Positions 18,836 through 28,024 of a stretch of DNA of 64,000 bases are shown in pieces. Position numbers and translations under genes: made by a program. Each line of letters starts with the position of its first letter. Position 1 is the first letter of the stretch. The DNA is from Methanobacteriota archaeon. Its GTDB lineage: Archaea; Halobacteriota; Methanosarcinia; Methanosarcinales; Methanosarcinaceae. Location of the stretch: the NCBI GenBank assembly GCA_023399215.1, contig JAEWQJ010000058.1:1-64000 (forward strand), written 5' to 3'. The notes under the pieces were generated by a model. It was not told the origin of the DNA and searched no databases. It saw only the letters and a program-made list of their open reading frames with translations.

Positions 18836-18906
18836 GCCTTGGTGGCTTAGGGGTATAGCGCGTCCTTGGTAAGGACGAGGTCGCGGGTTCAAATCCCGCC
18901 CGAGGC
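18836..18906 (+). tRNA. tRNA-Thr (anticodon GGT)
   Basis: The cloverleaf closes fully. Acceptor GCCTTGG pairs with CCGAGGC (one G-T). The anticodon stem is CGTCC/GGACG with loop TTGGTAA, so the anticodon is GGT (threonine, ACC/ACU codons). The T arm is GCGGG TTCAAAT CCCGC. CCA is not encoded, and a T-rich stretch follows directly as a likely terminator. It reads all C/U-ending Thr codons. tRNA genes are common integration sites and a repeat-flanked segment begins 180 bp downstream. Confidence 0.97.
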
Positions 18907-19083
18907 TTTTTTTCTTTTTTGTTTTTCCTTTGTATACTACAGGTTCAAAGCCTACTTTCGTTAGAAGGTCATTCCGGATGATGGTAGGTATATAAACTAA
19001 ATGTTTCTGCACTTTTGGAATCTATAGAGAATTTTGCTATTTCTGAAAGGAATAAAGAGTTAATTTCAGTCGAATTTGTTTAT

Positions 19084-19169
19084 GTTATTATTTCCTTTTA
19101 CGGAATTAATAGCGGTGGCGAGAACATAATTCATTGCTTGCAGCGGGGTGCGCCAGCGCAACTTTGATT
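19084..19169 (+). mobile_element. Copy B (partial) of the ~205-bp dispersed repeat
   Basis: Matches 22145-22228 in the same orientation and 2633-2720 in the opposite one, including the GTTATTATTTCC segment, the CATTGCTTGCAG hairpin and the end GCGCAACTTTGATT. Only the distal part of the repeat is present. The rest of 18907-19391 has no gene. Confidence 0.65.
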
Positions 19170-19391
19170 AAAGCAACTTTTTCTCACCTTAGTTGTAATT
19201 AATTCATTTTAACTGTTAGTTACTGATTGTTTTTATGTGAATTATCTGTTGCGTTTTTTGATAACTCTAAATCATAGTCATATTTTGAGTACCCAGACAA
19301 TACAGGTTAAAATTAGGAGGAAAGGATTAAAGAATATTGGAATGTAATCATTAGTTATATTTTTTAAATGTTGAGTGGAGAAAGAAAATAG

Positions 19392-21713
19392 ATGACAAAT
19401 AAGAAAAAATTGAATTCAATGCCTTTAACAGCATCAATCTTATTTTTTCTAATTCTCGGCTCATGTGTGGCATCGGCTGGAACAGAAACTCGGCTCACGC
19501 AAGGTGAGCAATTAACTACCGGTACTGGTGGAACGCCAACCTCCTGGTACTGGGATTTCGGCGATGGTATAAATCCAAAGCAATCCATGAACGCAGCCCA
19601 CACTTTTACGAATCCAGAAATGTATAACTTTACTTTAACAGTGGCAAATGAAGCAAGCAATAGTACGGTGACGAAACAGAATTTTATTACTGTAGCTCTC
19701 CCACAAACACCAGTGGCAGATTTCGCTACGCCTAACAATCCTATAGTATATGGTTTCTGGCCCAACTGGCCTTACCTTGAATCCTATCAACCAGATTGGA
19801 ATACCCTAACTCATGTTTCATATTCTGAATGGACTTTAAACAGTGATGGTACAATTACGAACCCTGGAAATATGAGTCACTATTATGCAGTTCGAGATCA
19901 AGCGCACCAACATGGAGTAAAAATAACACTGTGTATATACTCAAGTGATCCATATGCAATGGACAGTGTAATTGCAAACCACCAAACAGATTTCATAAAC
20001 AATATCTCAAATTCGTTACAGATGTACGGTGCAGACGGAGTAAATTTAGACCTGGAAACGCCGACTGATATAAACAGTATCACCGGAACTTCAAATGTTC
20101 CTCTATTTGAAAATTTAATGGCGAATCTTTATACAACGTTAAAAACTGAGAATCCCGCTTATCATATTTCTATCGATACCCCTTGGGGCATAAAACACGC
20201 TGCGACCTTCAAAAATGCAAATCTTAAAAAATATGTAGATTCCGTTTTTCTCATGAGTTATGATTATTGTAATCGTAAAACCACAGCTCCCAATTCCCCA
20301 TATGACAGTCCAATACGATATGATGCGATCGATTCAGTAAACGAAACATCAAAATATTTTAGTAAAAACCAAATAATCTTAGGTTTGCCATTTTATGGTT
20401 ATGATTATTCGGCTGATTCCAATCAACCAGGAGCAAACATAACCAATGAACAGGCCATACATATAGAAGATGCTATTAATAATTCTCAGATTTATGGCAG
20501 AATTTGGGACTCGGATTCCAATACTCCCTGGTATTTTTATAAGACTGGTGACACATGGCATCAAGCATGGTACGATGACGATGAATCACTTAGATTAAAA
20601 TATCAATATGCAAAATCCGAAAACCTGGGTGGAGTAGGTTTCTGGGCTTTGGGATACGAAAGAAATTATTCCAACATCTGGAAAGTGTTTCAATTAGATC
20701 CTGTAGCAGACTTCAGCACCAGCGTCACAAGTGGATATACTCCTCTCTCAGTCCAGTTCACCGACTTGTCACAACACGCAATATTAAGGAATTGGAACTT
20801 TGGAGATGGAGCTACTTCAACTGAGCAGAACCCATTGCATACTTACTCTGCAGCAGGAACCTATATTGTTAACCTGACAGTAGGCAATGGAAATAATACT
20901 GCCTCAAAAACTGCTACAATAACTGTGTTTGAAGAAAACAGCTCAAGCGGTGGCAGTAGTGGAAGTAGCCATAGCAGCTCTAGTAGTGGAGGAGGTGGAG
21001 GCGGTTCTCCGGAGCTTCAAAGTAATGTCCAGGTAAAGGAACTTTCACAAGCTGTTGTTATAAATGGGAAATCTGTAAAGTTCGATTTCTCAAAGAATGC
21101 AACCTGTGTTGTGTATGTGAGTTTTGATGCAAAGAAAACCTTTGGTAAGACCACAACTATTGCTGAACAGCTCAAAGGGAAATCTTCTCTGGTTTCCATA
21201 ATGCCCGATGGTGACGTTTACAAATCCTTTAATGTCTGGGTAGGAAATGGGGGAATTGCAACCTCAAAGAATATAGAAAATCCAATCGTGTGTTTCAAAG
21301 TTGAAAAATCCTGGGTAAAAGACAAAAATATCGACAAATCTTCTATCACCCTTAACAGATACAACGATAAAAAATGGGAGCAATTTCCAGCAAGTCTTTC
21401 AGGAGAAGATACTGAATTCCTATATTTCACAGCCAAAACTTCAGGTTTCTCGTCATTTGCAATAACGGGTACAGCGAAACCATTATCTGAAGAAACTGCA
21501 ACGAAAATAAATAATGACGACCCTGAAACAGTTAAAATAAACGTTGACGACCCTAAAACAATTAAAATAAACGTTGACAACCCTAAAACAATTAATAATA
21601 CAACGAACAAAGAACCACAAACTGAACAAAAAGAAATTCCAAGCATACCAAGTTTTGAGATATATTACGGACTAGCCAGCCTGTCTGCAGTACTCCTGTA
21701 TAAAAGAAAGTAA
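19392..21713 (+). CDS. Secreted PKD-GH18 chitinase-like-PKD surface protein
   Basis: 773 residues. A signal peptide spans residues ~1-30, followed by a PKD domain (WYWDFGDG, ~35-101) and a glycoside hydrolase 18 barrel (~115-430). The GH18 motif DGVNLDLE at 215-222 includes the catalytic Glu, and SIDTPW, SYDYCN and GLPFYGYDYS also fit. A second PKD (WNFGDGATS) ends near 515. A Ser/Gly linker leads to a PGF-pre-PGF-like domain, and the C-terminus SFEIYYGLASLSAVLLYKRK looks like an archaeosortase-processed anchor. It probably cleaves or binds a beta-1,4-linked amino sugar polymer at the surface. Three 10-residue repeats (DDPxTxKIN) precede the anchor. Confidence 0.82.
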   Translation: MTNKKKLNSMPLTASILFFLILGSCVASAGTETRLTQGEQLTTGTGGTPTSWYWDFGDGINPKQSMNAAHTFTNPEMYNFTLTVANEASNSTVTKQNFITVALPQTPVADFATPNNPIVYGFWPNWPYLESYQPDWNTLTHVSYSEWTLNSDGTITNPGNMSHYYAVRDQAHQHGVKITLCIYSSDPYAMDSVIANHQTDFINNISNSLQMYGADGVNLDLETPTDINSITGTSNVPLFENLMANLYTTLKTENPAYHISIDTPWGIKHAATFKNANLKKYVDSVFLMSYDYCNRKTTAPNSPYDSPIRYDAIDSVNETSKYFSKNQIILGLPFYGYDYSADSNQPGANITNEQAIHIEDAINNSQIYGRIWDSDSNTPWYFYKTGDTWHQAWYDDDESLRLKYQYAKSENLGGVGFWALGYERNYSNIWKVFQLDPVADFSTSVTSGYTPLSVQFTDLSQHAILRNWNFGDGATSTEQNPLHTYSAAGTYIVNLTVGNGNNTASKTATITVFEENSSSGGSSGSSHSSSSSGGGGGGSPELQSNVQVKELSQAVVINGKSVKFDFSKNATCVVYVSFDAKKTFGKTTTIAEQLKGKSSLVSIMPDGDVYKSFNVWVGNGGIATSKNIENPIVCFKVEKSWVKDKNIDKSSITLNRYNDKKWEQFPASLSGEDTEFLYFTAKTSGFSSFAITGTAKPLSEETATKINNDDPETVKINVDDPKTIKINVDNPKTINNTTNKEPQTEQKEIPSIPSFEIYYGLASLSAVLLYKRK
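21509..21597 (+). repeat. Three 30-bp coding repeats in the GH18 protein
   Basis: Three near-identical 30-bp units encode NDDPETVKIN, VDDPKTIKIN and VDNPKTINN, spacing the C-terminal membrane anchor from the folded domains. Confidence 0.8.
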
Positions 21714-22023
21714 AAAAGCAAAACCCAAAGTTCGATGAGAAAATGAGGGGTTAATCCTCTAATCTTTTTTCAACTTTTCCTTACCCTACTCATTATAAAC
21801 GTAAAATTTAGATAACGGCTTAATGTTACTTCTTTTCAGTTTAAGTAAGTTCGACACAAAAGAGTCATAATTGATCTGAAATTTTTTACGTAAAACAATT
21901 TTTTGCTTGAATATGAATTTTGCTGTCATTTATTTCAGTCGAATAACACGCCAGTATCGCATCAATTCTCAAGGATTCACCAATTCCGAATAATTGCAAT
22001 TGATTTTATACGACATTTTGCGG

Positions 22024-22228
22024 TTGACTCGACACTAGCTTGCTGTGGAGATGGAAAACTTTTCCGATAACCGTTGATGACAATATAATTTCTCAATTCT
22101 CTTTTCGGTTATTAGTTTCTGCTCAAACTAAATTATTTAGGGTTATTATTTCCTATAACGGAATTTAGAGCGAGAGCACGAACATACCCCATTGCTTGCA
22201 GAGAGGTGCGACAACGAAACTTTGATTT
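22024..22228 (+). mobile_element. Copy C of the ~205-bp dispersed repeat
   Basis: Full-length counterpart of 2633-2841 (inverted there). Conserved landmarks include GCTTGCTGTGGAGATGGAAA, ATAACCGTTGATGA, the TTATTTAGGGTTATTATTTCC segment and CAACGAAACTTTGATT. The hairpins are more decayed than in copy A. With copy B it brackets the GH18 gene in direct orientation. Remaining DNA in 21714-22488 has no recognised gene. Confidence 0.6.
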
Positions 22229-22488
22229 TTACTTCTACTTAAAAAATACACGAAATATTAATAGTTTAAATTAATATTAATATGAAAGGTTTTTATATTT
22301 TTGTTATAATATGCTTATATTGTGGAGATAGATAATGCGGGGCTGCTAAGTGATTTTTTTCAACTTTCTTAAGGTTCAGCCAAGTCCATAAAAGCTAAGG
22401 AATTTTTTCAGTTACAGTTGGACCTATAAAATGACCAGCCCTCGTAAACTTAAAAGTACAGTAAATTGTATGAAGAGGTGAAATCTTA

Positions 22489-22662
22489 ATGAGTCACCAA
22501 TCTCCTCCAAAAAGGAGAGGTCAGAAACCAAAATACGATCATGAAAAAATCGAAGAACTCCTCAAAGCAGGTGAGAAGCCCTTTAAGATTATGCTTCTGT
22601 TGGGTTGTTCTTATGGAGTTTTACGGTATGTACGAAAGAAAATGGGAAGAAAGAAAGTATAA
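22489..22662 (+). CDS. Small helix-turn-helix-like protein
   Basis: 57 residues. After a basic N-terminus (PPKRRGQKPKYD), KIEELLKAGEKPFKIMLLLG and YGVLRYVRKKMG look like the helices of a homeodomain-like DNA-binding segment such as those of invertases and transposases. ATG at 22489 with AGAGGTG 10 nt upstream. It could be a small regulator or the N-terminal remnant of a recombinase. No partner domain follows. Confidence 0.55.
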   Translation: MSHQSPPKRRGQKPKYDHEKIEELLKAGEKPFKIMLLLGCSYGVLRYVRKKMGRKKV

Positions 22663-22778
22663 TTTTGAAAAGATATTCATTTGTATTTGGTTAAGATACA
22701 ATATATAAGAAATGTGTTTTAATGCATTTTCCATTAACCTATTATTATTAAGTTATTGAGGCATTGAAGGCGAAAAAT

Positions 22779-23087
22779 ATGACTAAAAGACTATTTGCAA
22801 TCATTTGTACCTTCTTATTCATAATAGGTCATATGTTCAAGCGATGGAAACATATGCAAAAATCTGTTGTCTGGAGAGGATTTTTAAGCGAATCTATGTG
22901 GGTAGAGGACTATAGAAATCTCTCACTTTTCAAGAAGTTGATTTTTTGGGTGAATTATCCTTTTTCTTATGCTAAATATTTATGGGTTGTTGTATGGGAT
23001 CGTATTGACAGACTATGCTTTAGAAATTCAGGAGCAAAATATACTAAAACAAGGATGGAATACAAAAAATCCTGCAAAATACAATAA
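22779..23087 (+). CDS. Small hypothetical protein with N-terminal hydrophobic segment
   Basis: 102 residues from the ATG at 22779. LFAIICTFLFIIGHMF near the N-terminus is a membrane segment or uncleaved signal; the rest is basic and aromatic-rich (several Trp). I recognise no family. A weak AAGG lies 8 nt before the ATG. It is flanked by repeats, so it may be a decayed or lineage-specific gene. Confidence 0.4.
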   Translation: MTKRLFAIICTFLFIIGHMFKRWKHMQKSVVWRGFLSESMWVEDYRNLSLFKKLIFWVNYPFSYAKYLWVVVWDRIDRLCFRNSGAKYTKTRMEYKKSCKIQ

Positions 23088-23156
23088 TATAAAAAGGTAT
23101 TAGTTATGCTGTAAAGATTTTATTATTTTATGGCTTTATTTTTCATCAGTCCTTAT

Positions 23157-23414
23157 GTTTTTATCCCAAAATTATTTCGCTTTTTTAATTTATGTTATTA
23201 CAATAATCTATCGTATACAGGTGACCCATTATTTCACTTCAACTTCTTCAACTTCGAATTTGTTTCATTTTACATAACCATTCCACAATACCAAAATGAA
23301 GCTTAAACTTACTCAACATTTAACTTTTTACGCCGTCTGCTGCTGTATCGCATATTGAACTTTTAAATGTTTTTGGATCTGAGAAATTATTTCAGGATAC
23401 AACACAAAACTTGA
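23157..23414. repeat. Dispersed ~255-bp non-coding repeat, copy 1
   Basis: Matches 59903-60153 in the same orientation. Shared landmarks are TTTTATCCCAAAATTATTT, ATCTATCGTATAC, TTTCATTTTACA, CTCAACATTTAA and ATTTCAGGATACAACAC. Neither copy has a conserved reading frame. It ends about 80 nt before the DUF116 gene. Confidence 0.75.
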
Positions 23415-23450
23415 GCCGTCAGGCGAGAGTTTCAGGACGAGGCGGTTCAC

Positions 23451-23460
23451 TATTATATAT
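23451..23460 (+). promoter_or_regulatory. TATA box of the DUF116 pair
   Basis: TATTATATAT about 43 nt before the ATG at 23499. Standard archaeal spacing would start the transcript near 23483, leaving only ~15 nt of leader and no ribosome-binding site. Confidence 0.6.
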
Positions 23461-23498
23461 AGCAAAACTTAAATACCGATACTTACCTCCCCTTGGAC

Positions 23499-24134
23499 AT
23501 GTATATTCCTTACGAATATCTTGGAAAAATATTCATATATCTGGTTCTATTTGTTCTTGCAGGAACAGGAATCGCCCTGCTCATAGGGGCATATTCCGTT
23601 AAAAAACGCAGGATAATTTTTCCGGAGTTCGTGCTGTTTACACTTTATCTTTTCTATTCTCCTGCAAAATGGATCTGCAAAGCTTTCAGGATAAGGGATA
23701 CACTTGTTGACGATATCCTTATTGATGTCCGAAACGCTGTCGCATATGATAATTTCCGGCGTGTTAAAGGCAAGAAAATCCTGCTTCTTCCTCAGTGCTT
23801 GCGCCATCCGAACTGTAAAGCCAGATGCGATCCGATCCACGGGTATGAGTGCAAACGTTGTGGGCTATGTGATATTTCAAAAATCTCCGAAGCTGCTGAT
23901 AGGTGCAATTTCCAGGTTTTTGTAATACCAGGAGGAAGTTTTGTCAAAAAGATCTTTAAAGAATACAAGCCTGAAGCCTGTCTTGGTGTGGCCTGCTATA
24001 ACGAACTTTCCGAGAATATGCAGGCTGTATCGTTTGTTCCCGTACAGGGTGTTCTTCTTTTAAGGGACGGATGTTTCAACACTGAAGCGAATGTTGAGGA
24101 AATAATTCAAAAAATGGAGATGTGCAATGTATAA
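23499..24134 (+). CDS. DUF116 family protein, first of a pair
   Basis: 211 residues. One or two N-terminal membrane segments (IFIYLVLFVLAGTGIALLIG, FVLFTLYLFYSP) precede a cytosolic DUF116 domain with the Cys pattern CLRHPNCKARC...CKRCGLC and later GVACYNE and RDGCFNTE. The cysteines probably bind a metal or Fe-S cluster; no reaction is established. The ATG at 23499 is a likely near-leaderless start. A TTG two codons earlier is possible. It overlaps the second DUF116 gene by 8 nt, so the pair is co-translated. Confidence 0.8.
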   Translation: MYIPYEYLGKIFIYLVLFVLAGTGIALLIGAYSVKKRRIIFPEFVLFTLYLFYSPAKWICKAFRIRDTLVDDILIDVRNAVAYDNFRRVKGKKILLLPQCLRHPNCKARCDPIHGYECKRCGLCDISKISEAADRCNFQVFVIPGGSFVKKIFKEYKPEACLGVACYNELSENMQAVSFVPVQGVLLLRDGCFNTEANVEEIIQKMEMCNV

Positions 24135-24747
24135 TATTATTGGGGAAGCTCTTTTCATTTTTATCGTATTATCCCTTTTTCTTTCTAGCATAGCTCTGGT
24201 TGTAAGTAAACGGAGCCTCACAGGAAACGTCTACCGTGCAGGTTTTTTTGCAAACATACTTGATTTCTTTTATTTGCCTCTAAGGCACCTTTTCCTTAAA
24301 TTTTCTGATACGCGAGTTCTGGATAAGTGGATGGCATCTCTTAAAAATAAAGCCTATGAGTCTGATTTTGCAAAAACAAAAAAGAGAATTATCATGGCCC
24401 CACAATGCATGCGGAGCCTCGACTGCCCGGCTTATTCTACTCAAACAGGTATACAGTGTAAATCCTGCGGGAAATGCGCCTTTACTCAGTTGAAAAAAGA
24501 TGCTGAAAAATATGGATATGGAGTATACATTCTTACAGGCTCCTCATACGTAAAAAACATCCTTAAAATAGAAGCTGCCGATGGTATTCTTCTTATTGCC
24601 TGCGATTACGAAATCAACAAGGTAATGCGTGCGCTTAAAGGTAAGGGAGTTGTAAGCTATGGTATTCCTATGGAAAGAGACGGCTGCTTCGGGACAGAAG
24701 TAAATTATCAGAACGTCCTGAATGTTTTTGAAAAATTTAAGAATTAA
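24127..24747 (+). CDS. DUF116 family protein, second of a pair
   Basis: 206 residues. Same architecture as the preceding gene: an N-terminal membrane segment (ALFIFIVLSLFLSSIALVV) and a Cys-rich domain with QCMRSLDCPAYS, CKSCGKC, IACDYE and RDGCFGTEV. It is a diverged paralogue, not a recent copy. The two may form a heterodimer at the membrane. Function unknown. Confidence 0.8.
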   Translation: MYNIIGEALFIFIVLSLFLSSIALVVSKRSLTGNVYRAGFFANILDFFYLPLRHLFLKFSDTRVLDKWMASLKNKAYESDFAKTKKRIIMAPQCMRSLDCPAYSTQTGIQCKSCGKCAFTQLKKDAEKYGYGVYILTGSSYVKNILKIEAADGILLIACDYEINKVMRALKGKGVVSYGIPMERDGCFGTEVNYQNVLNVFEKFKN

Positions 24748-25035
24748 GCAATAATAAAGTTTTTTCCTTTTGGAATTAGTATACGGTTAATGGGACCAGA
24801 GTAAAGGTACGAGCAAGCTTATTGTTTTCAATCCAGAGAACCAGCTTGACTCTTATTATTTTGGCTTGATTATGTTCCCAAACACAACTAGCTTTTAAAG
24901 GTCAGCTTCAAAAAAACATTGCAGATTTATCAGCAACTAATTTTATACGGCTGGGCTCCTTACTAATTTATTTAGTAATATTTTTGTAAGATTAATGACA
25001 ATTATAGCCAAAATTCTATTTTTATAATGATTTCT
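24748..25035. other. Intergenic region before the first GGR-like gene
   Basis: AT-rich with TATA-like sequence near 24966-24985; no gene seen. Confidence 0.35.
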
Positions 25036-26190
25036 ATGAAAAAATATGATGTTATTATTATTGGAGCAGGTCCTGCAGGATCCTATGCGGCATATATGTT
25101 AGCTAAGTCTAAAATCAAAGTGCTTGTTATTGATAAATACTCTTTCCCACGCTACAAGCCCTGTGCAGGAGGTTTAACCGCAAAAACGTTTAATTCTTTT
25201 GATTTTCCGATTTCCAAGGAGGTAAAATACAGTACAAACACTGTTGTAACCTCATACAAAAACCAGATCTTTCACAATATTTCAGGTAATAAAATACTTA
25301 CTAAAATGGTTGAAAGAAAAGAATTCGATGACTTCCTTATTAAAAAAGCTGTAGATTCGGGGGCAATGTTTCTTGATGGAACGAAAGTGACTGAAGTTAC
25401 CTGGGAGAATGCAGAGTTTGGTGTTAAAACAGATAAAGAATTGTTTAAATGTAAGTATTTGATTGGGGCTGACGGTACTAATAGTATTGTTAATAGAACA
25501 TTTAACATTGTTGAAAGAGACCTTTATGGTTTTGCGGTGGAAATTAACTGTCCCGTAAGCAAGGATAATATTGGAAAATTTAATATGACTTTTGATTTCG
25601 GGACAGTTCCAAATGGTTATCTGTGGATTTTCCCTAAGGATGAATATGTTTGTGTTGGAGTCTATACAACAAATAAAAAAATGAAAAATATCCAGAAATA
25701 TCTTATTGATTATATTGAAAAACTTGGACTTATTCCTGAATCTGAAAAATTTAAAGGACATGTTATTCCTTATTATGGAATTAACTATAAGCAACCCGAG
25801 TTTCCATGTGTCCTGGTCGGAGATGCTGCAGGCTTTGGAGAGTACTGGACTGGGGAAGGCATTTATTATGCGGTAAAAAGTGGTACAATTGCTGCTGAGG
25901 TGATTTCTTCAAGTATAAAATCTGGGATTTTTGATCACCAAGCACTACAAAGAAGATATCAAAAAGAAATTATTCGAGGCTTGAAGTTAGCATATTACAT
26001 TGGGAAATTTTTTTATGGCCATCTCCCTCTCTCATTCAATCTTATGATGTCTTATTTACCTGTAAGTATTATGTACGAATCTGCTTCCAGAGGATTTACG
26101 TTTGATCAATCTATTTCGAAAATCCATGTTGTATTATCAAGCTTAATACAGAATAAATCCCAGATTTCTAATAACAAGTATCACAGATAA
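25036..26190 (+). CDS. Geranylgeranyl reductase family flavoprotein 1
   Basis: 384 residues. It has an N-terminal Rossmann motif GAGPAGSYAA, the family motif SFPRYKPCAGGL (C in the active site loop), FDFGTVPNGYLWIFPK and the second FAD motif GDAAGFGEYWTGEGIYYAVKSG. These enzymes saturate isoprenoid chains, for example of archaeal lipids or menaquinone-like quinones such as methanophenazine. It is more diverged and AT-richer than the two paralogues downstream. The first ATG at 25027 is also possible; the one at 25036 fits the alignment of the nucleotide-binding strand. Confidence 0.82.
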   Translation: MKKYDVIIIGAGPAGSYAAYMLAKSKIKVLVIDKYSFPRYKPCAGGLTAKTFNSFDFPISKEVKYSTNTVVTSYKNQIFHNISGNKILTKMVERKEFDDFLIKKAVDSGAMFLDGTKVTEVTWENAEFGVKTDKELFKCKYLIGADGTNSIVNRTFNIVERDLYGFAVEINCPVSKDNIGKFNMTFDFGTVPNGYLWIFPKDEYVCVGVYTTNKKMKNIQKYLIDYIEKLGLIPESEKFKGHVIPYYGINYKQPEFPCVLVGDAAGFGEYWTGEGIYYAVKSGTIAAEVISSSIKSGIFDHQALQRRYQKEIIRGLKLAYYIGKFFYGHLPLSFNLMMSYLPVSIMYESASRGFTFDQSISKIHVVLSSLIQNKSQISNNKYHR

Positions 26191-26770
26191 GTTTAAAACG
26201 ACAAAATATTTAAAACAATGAAGCTGTCACATCAAATAAGAATAACGATTTTACAAGAATAATGATTTTTACCGATTTCTCTTTACAGAAGAACAAGCAC
26301 AGAGTTGTTCTCAGATGTAAGTTTCGTAACTTAGTATTTGAGAAACTTTTTTATTTAATACACATTTCTTGCCTTTATTATATATATCGGTTAATATTTT
26401 CGAGATCTCTTTGTATTGGCCAATAACAATCAACAAAAAAAACAATCGTTGACGAGTTTTTTTATTCTATTAACTTTATATAGGTAAATGTAAATTATAA
26501 AATCAATTTTTATTTAATGAGCTTATTCCAAAACCAGCTTTATACTCAAAATTGATAAGAGTTTCTTGATAGGAGTTTCAGAAAAATTTTCTGCGACCAA
26601 AAACTCATTGATTATTCTTAATTCCAGATTCAGAGAAGCAGTTTTGAGTTATGGGATAGACTCAATAATTAATATTGAATCTCATATAATGGCAAAAATT
26701 ACAAAATAATTAACCTGTTGCGTGACAGAATAATTTGCGTGACAGAGTAATTAGTCTTCTGGTGCGTTTC
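26191..26770. other. Long AT-rich intergenic region
   Basis: No gene seen. A perfect-looking duplication GCGTGACAGAxTAATT occurs at 26720-26751, immediately upstream of the second reductase gene. Confidence 0.4.
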
Positions 26771-27895
26771 ATGTATGATGTAATCATTATTGGCGGTGGT
26801 CCTTCCGGAGCTTCAGCCGGAAGAAAAGCAGGAAAACTTGGCATGAAAACACTGCTGCTTGAAAAAGAAGAATTTCCCAGATACAAGCCCTGTGCGGGCG
26901 GACTCTCAGATCATGCGATATCCTATCTCGATTTCGAACTTCCTGAGGATATTATTGAGTGGGAAGCCACAGGGGCAAAGATCATCTTCAGGGATCAGCT
27001 GATTGAAGCACACAAAAATCACCGGGTAGCTGCACTAGTCTCAAGAACTAAATTTGACAATTTCCTCCTTGAAAAGGCAAAAGAAACAGGGATTGAAGTC
27101 CATACAGGAGAAAAAGCTCTTTGCTGTAGGGAAATGCCTGATTGCATTGAAGTGGATACCAGGCAGGGGACATACCAGGCAAAGTTTGCGATAATTGCAG
27201 AAGGTTCACAGGGGATTGTCAAAACCTGTGTGCGGCCCACGGACAATAAAGACGAATATGGAATCTGCCTTGTTACTGAAATCCCTGCCGACGAAAGAGA
27301 AATGAAAAAACGCCTGGGAAAATCCGTGGAACTGCATTTTGGGGTTGCGGGAGGCGGATACGGCTGGGTTTTCCCTCATAAAACCTATTATTCCGTTGGA
27401 ATAGGAGGGGTTGTTAAGGACTTCACACATCCTAAAGAGTCCATGCTTGAGTTCCTTAAGGATAATGGCTTTTCCGGAGAGTATAAACTTCACGGGCACA
27501 AAATCCCCTGGGGAGGAATTAAAAGAAAAGTGGTAGGTTCAAGGGCTCTTCTAAGTGGAGATGCTGCCGGGTTTGTAGATGCATTTTCAGGTGAGGGACT
27601 TGCTTATGCAATTCGTTCAGGGCAGTTTGCGGCTGAGGCAATTGCAGGGGTTTGTCTGCAAAACAAAAATCTGAAAGATCTGAGCAAATATGAGGCTCTC
27701 TGCCGGGCTGAGTTCGGTACTCATCTTAAGTACTCACTTATGTTTTCCAGGGTAATGCACCGTTTCCCTGACCAGACATTTAAGATCTTTACATCAAGTG
27801 ATAAAATGCTTGATAAATATCTTGAGGTTATGGATTTCACGATTGATTATAAGGATTACCTGCGTTGGGCCCTCCTGAATTTCAAACTCAGGTAA
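26771..27895 (+). CDS. Geranylgeranyl reductase family flavoprotein 2
   Basis: 374 residues. FAD motif GGGPSGASAGR, EEFPRYKPCAGGL, HFGVAGGGYGWVFPH, and GDAAGFVDAFSGEGLAYAIRSG. The ATG at 26771 gives an N-terminus that matches paralogue 3 (MYD-II-GGGPSG); GGTG 8 nt upstream serves as ribosome-binding site. Probably reduces isoprenoid double bonds of membrane lipids or methanophenazine; the exact substrate cannot be told. Confidence 0.85.
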   Translation: MYDVIIIGGGPSGASAGRKAGKLGMKTLLLEKEEFPRYKPCAGGLSDHAISYLDFELPEDIIEWEATGAKIIFRDQLIEAHKNHRVAALVSRTKFDNFLLEKAKETGIEVHTGEKALCCREMPDCIEVDTRQGTYQAKFAIIAEGSQGIVKTCVRPTDNKDEYGICLVTEIPADEREMKKRLGKSVELHFGVAGGGYGWVFPHKTYYSVGIGGVVKDFTHPKESMLEFLKDNGFSGEYKLHGHKIPWGGIKRKVVGSRALLSGDAAGFVDAFSGEGLAYAIRSGQFAAEAIAGVCLQNKNLKDLSKYEALCRAEFGTHLKYSLMFSRVMHRFPDQTFKIFTSSDKMLDKYLEVMDFTIDYKDYLRWALLNFKLR

Positions 27896-28024
27896 TAAAA
27901 TAAAAGAACTTCTTCATATTTTTTAATGCCTTCGGTCTTTTTATTGTTCCAGCCTTAATATATTTTAAGGGCAGATTATTCCTGTCTGTATAGCTACACT
28001 TATTCCGCAAGCGGGTGTCTTAGC

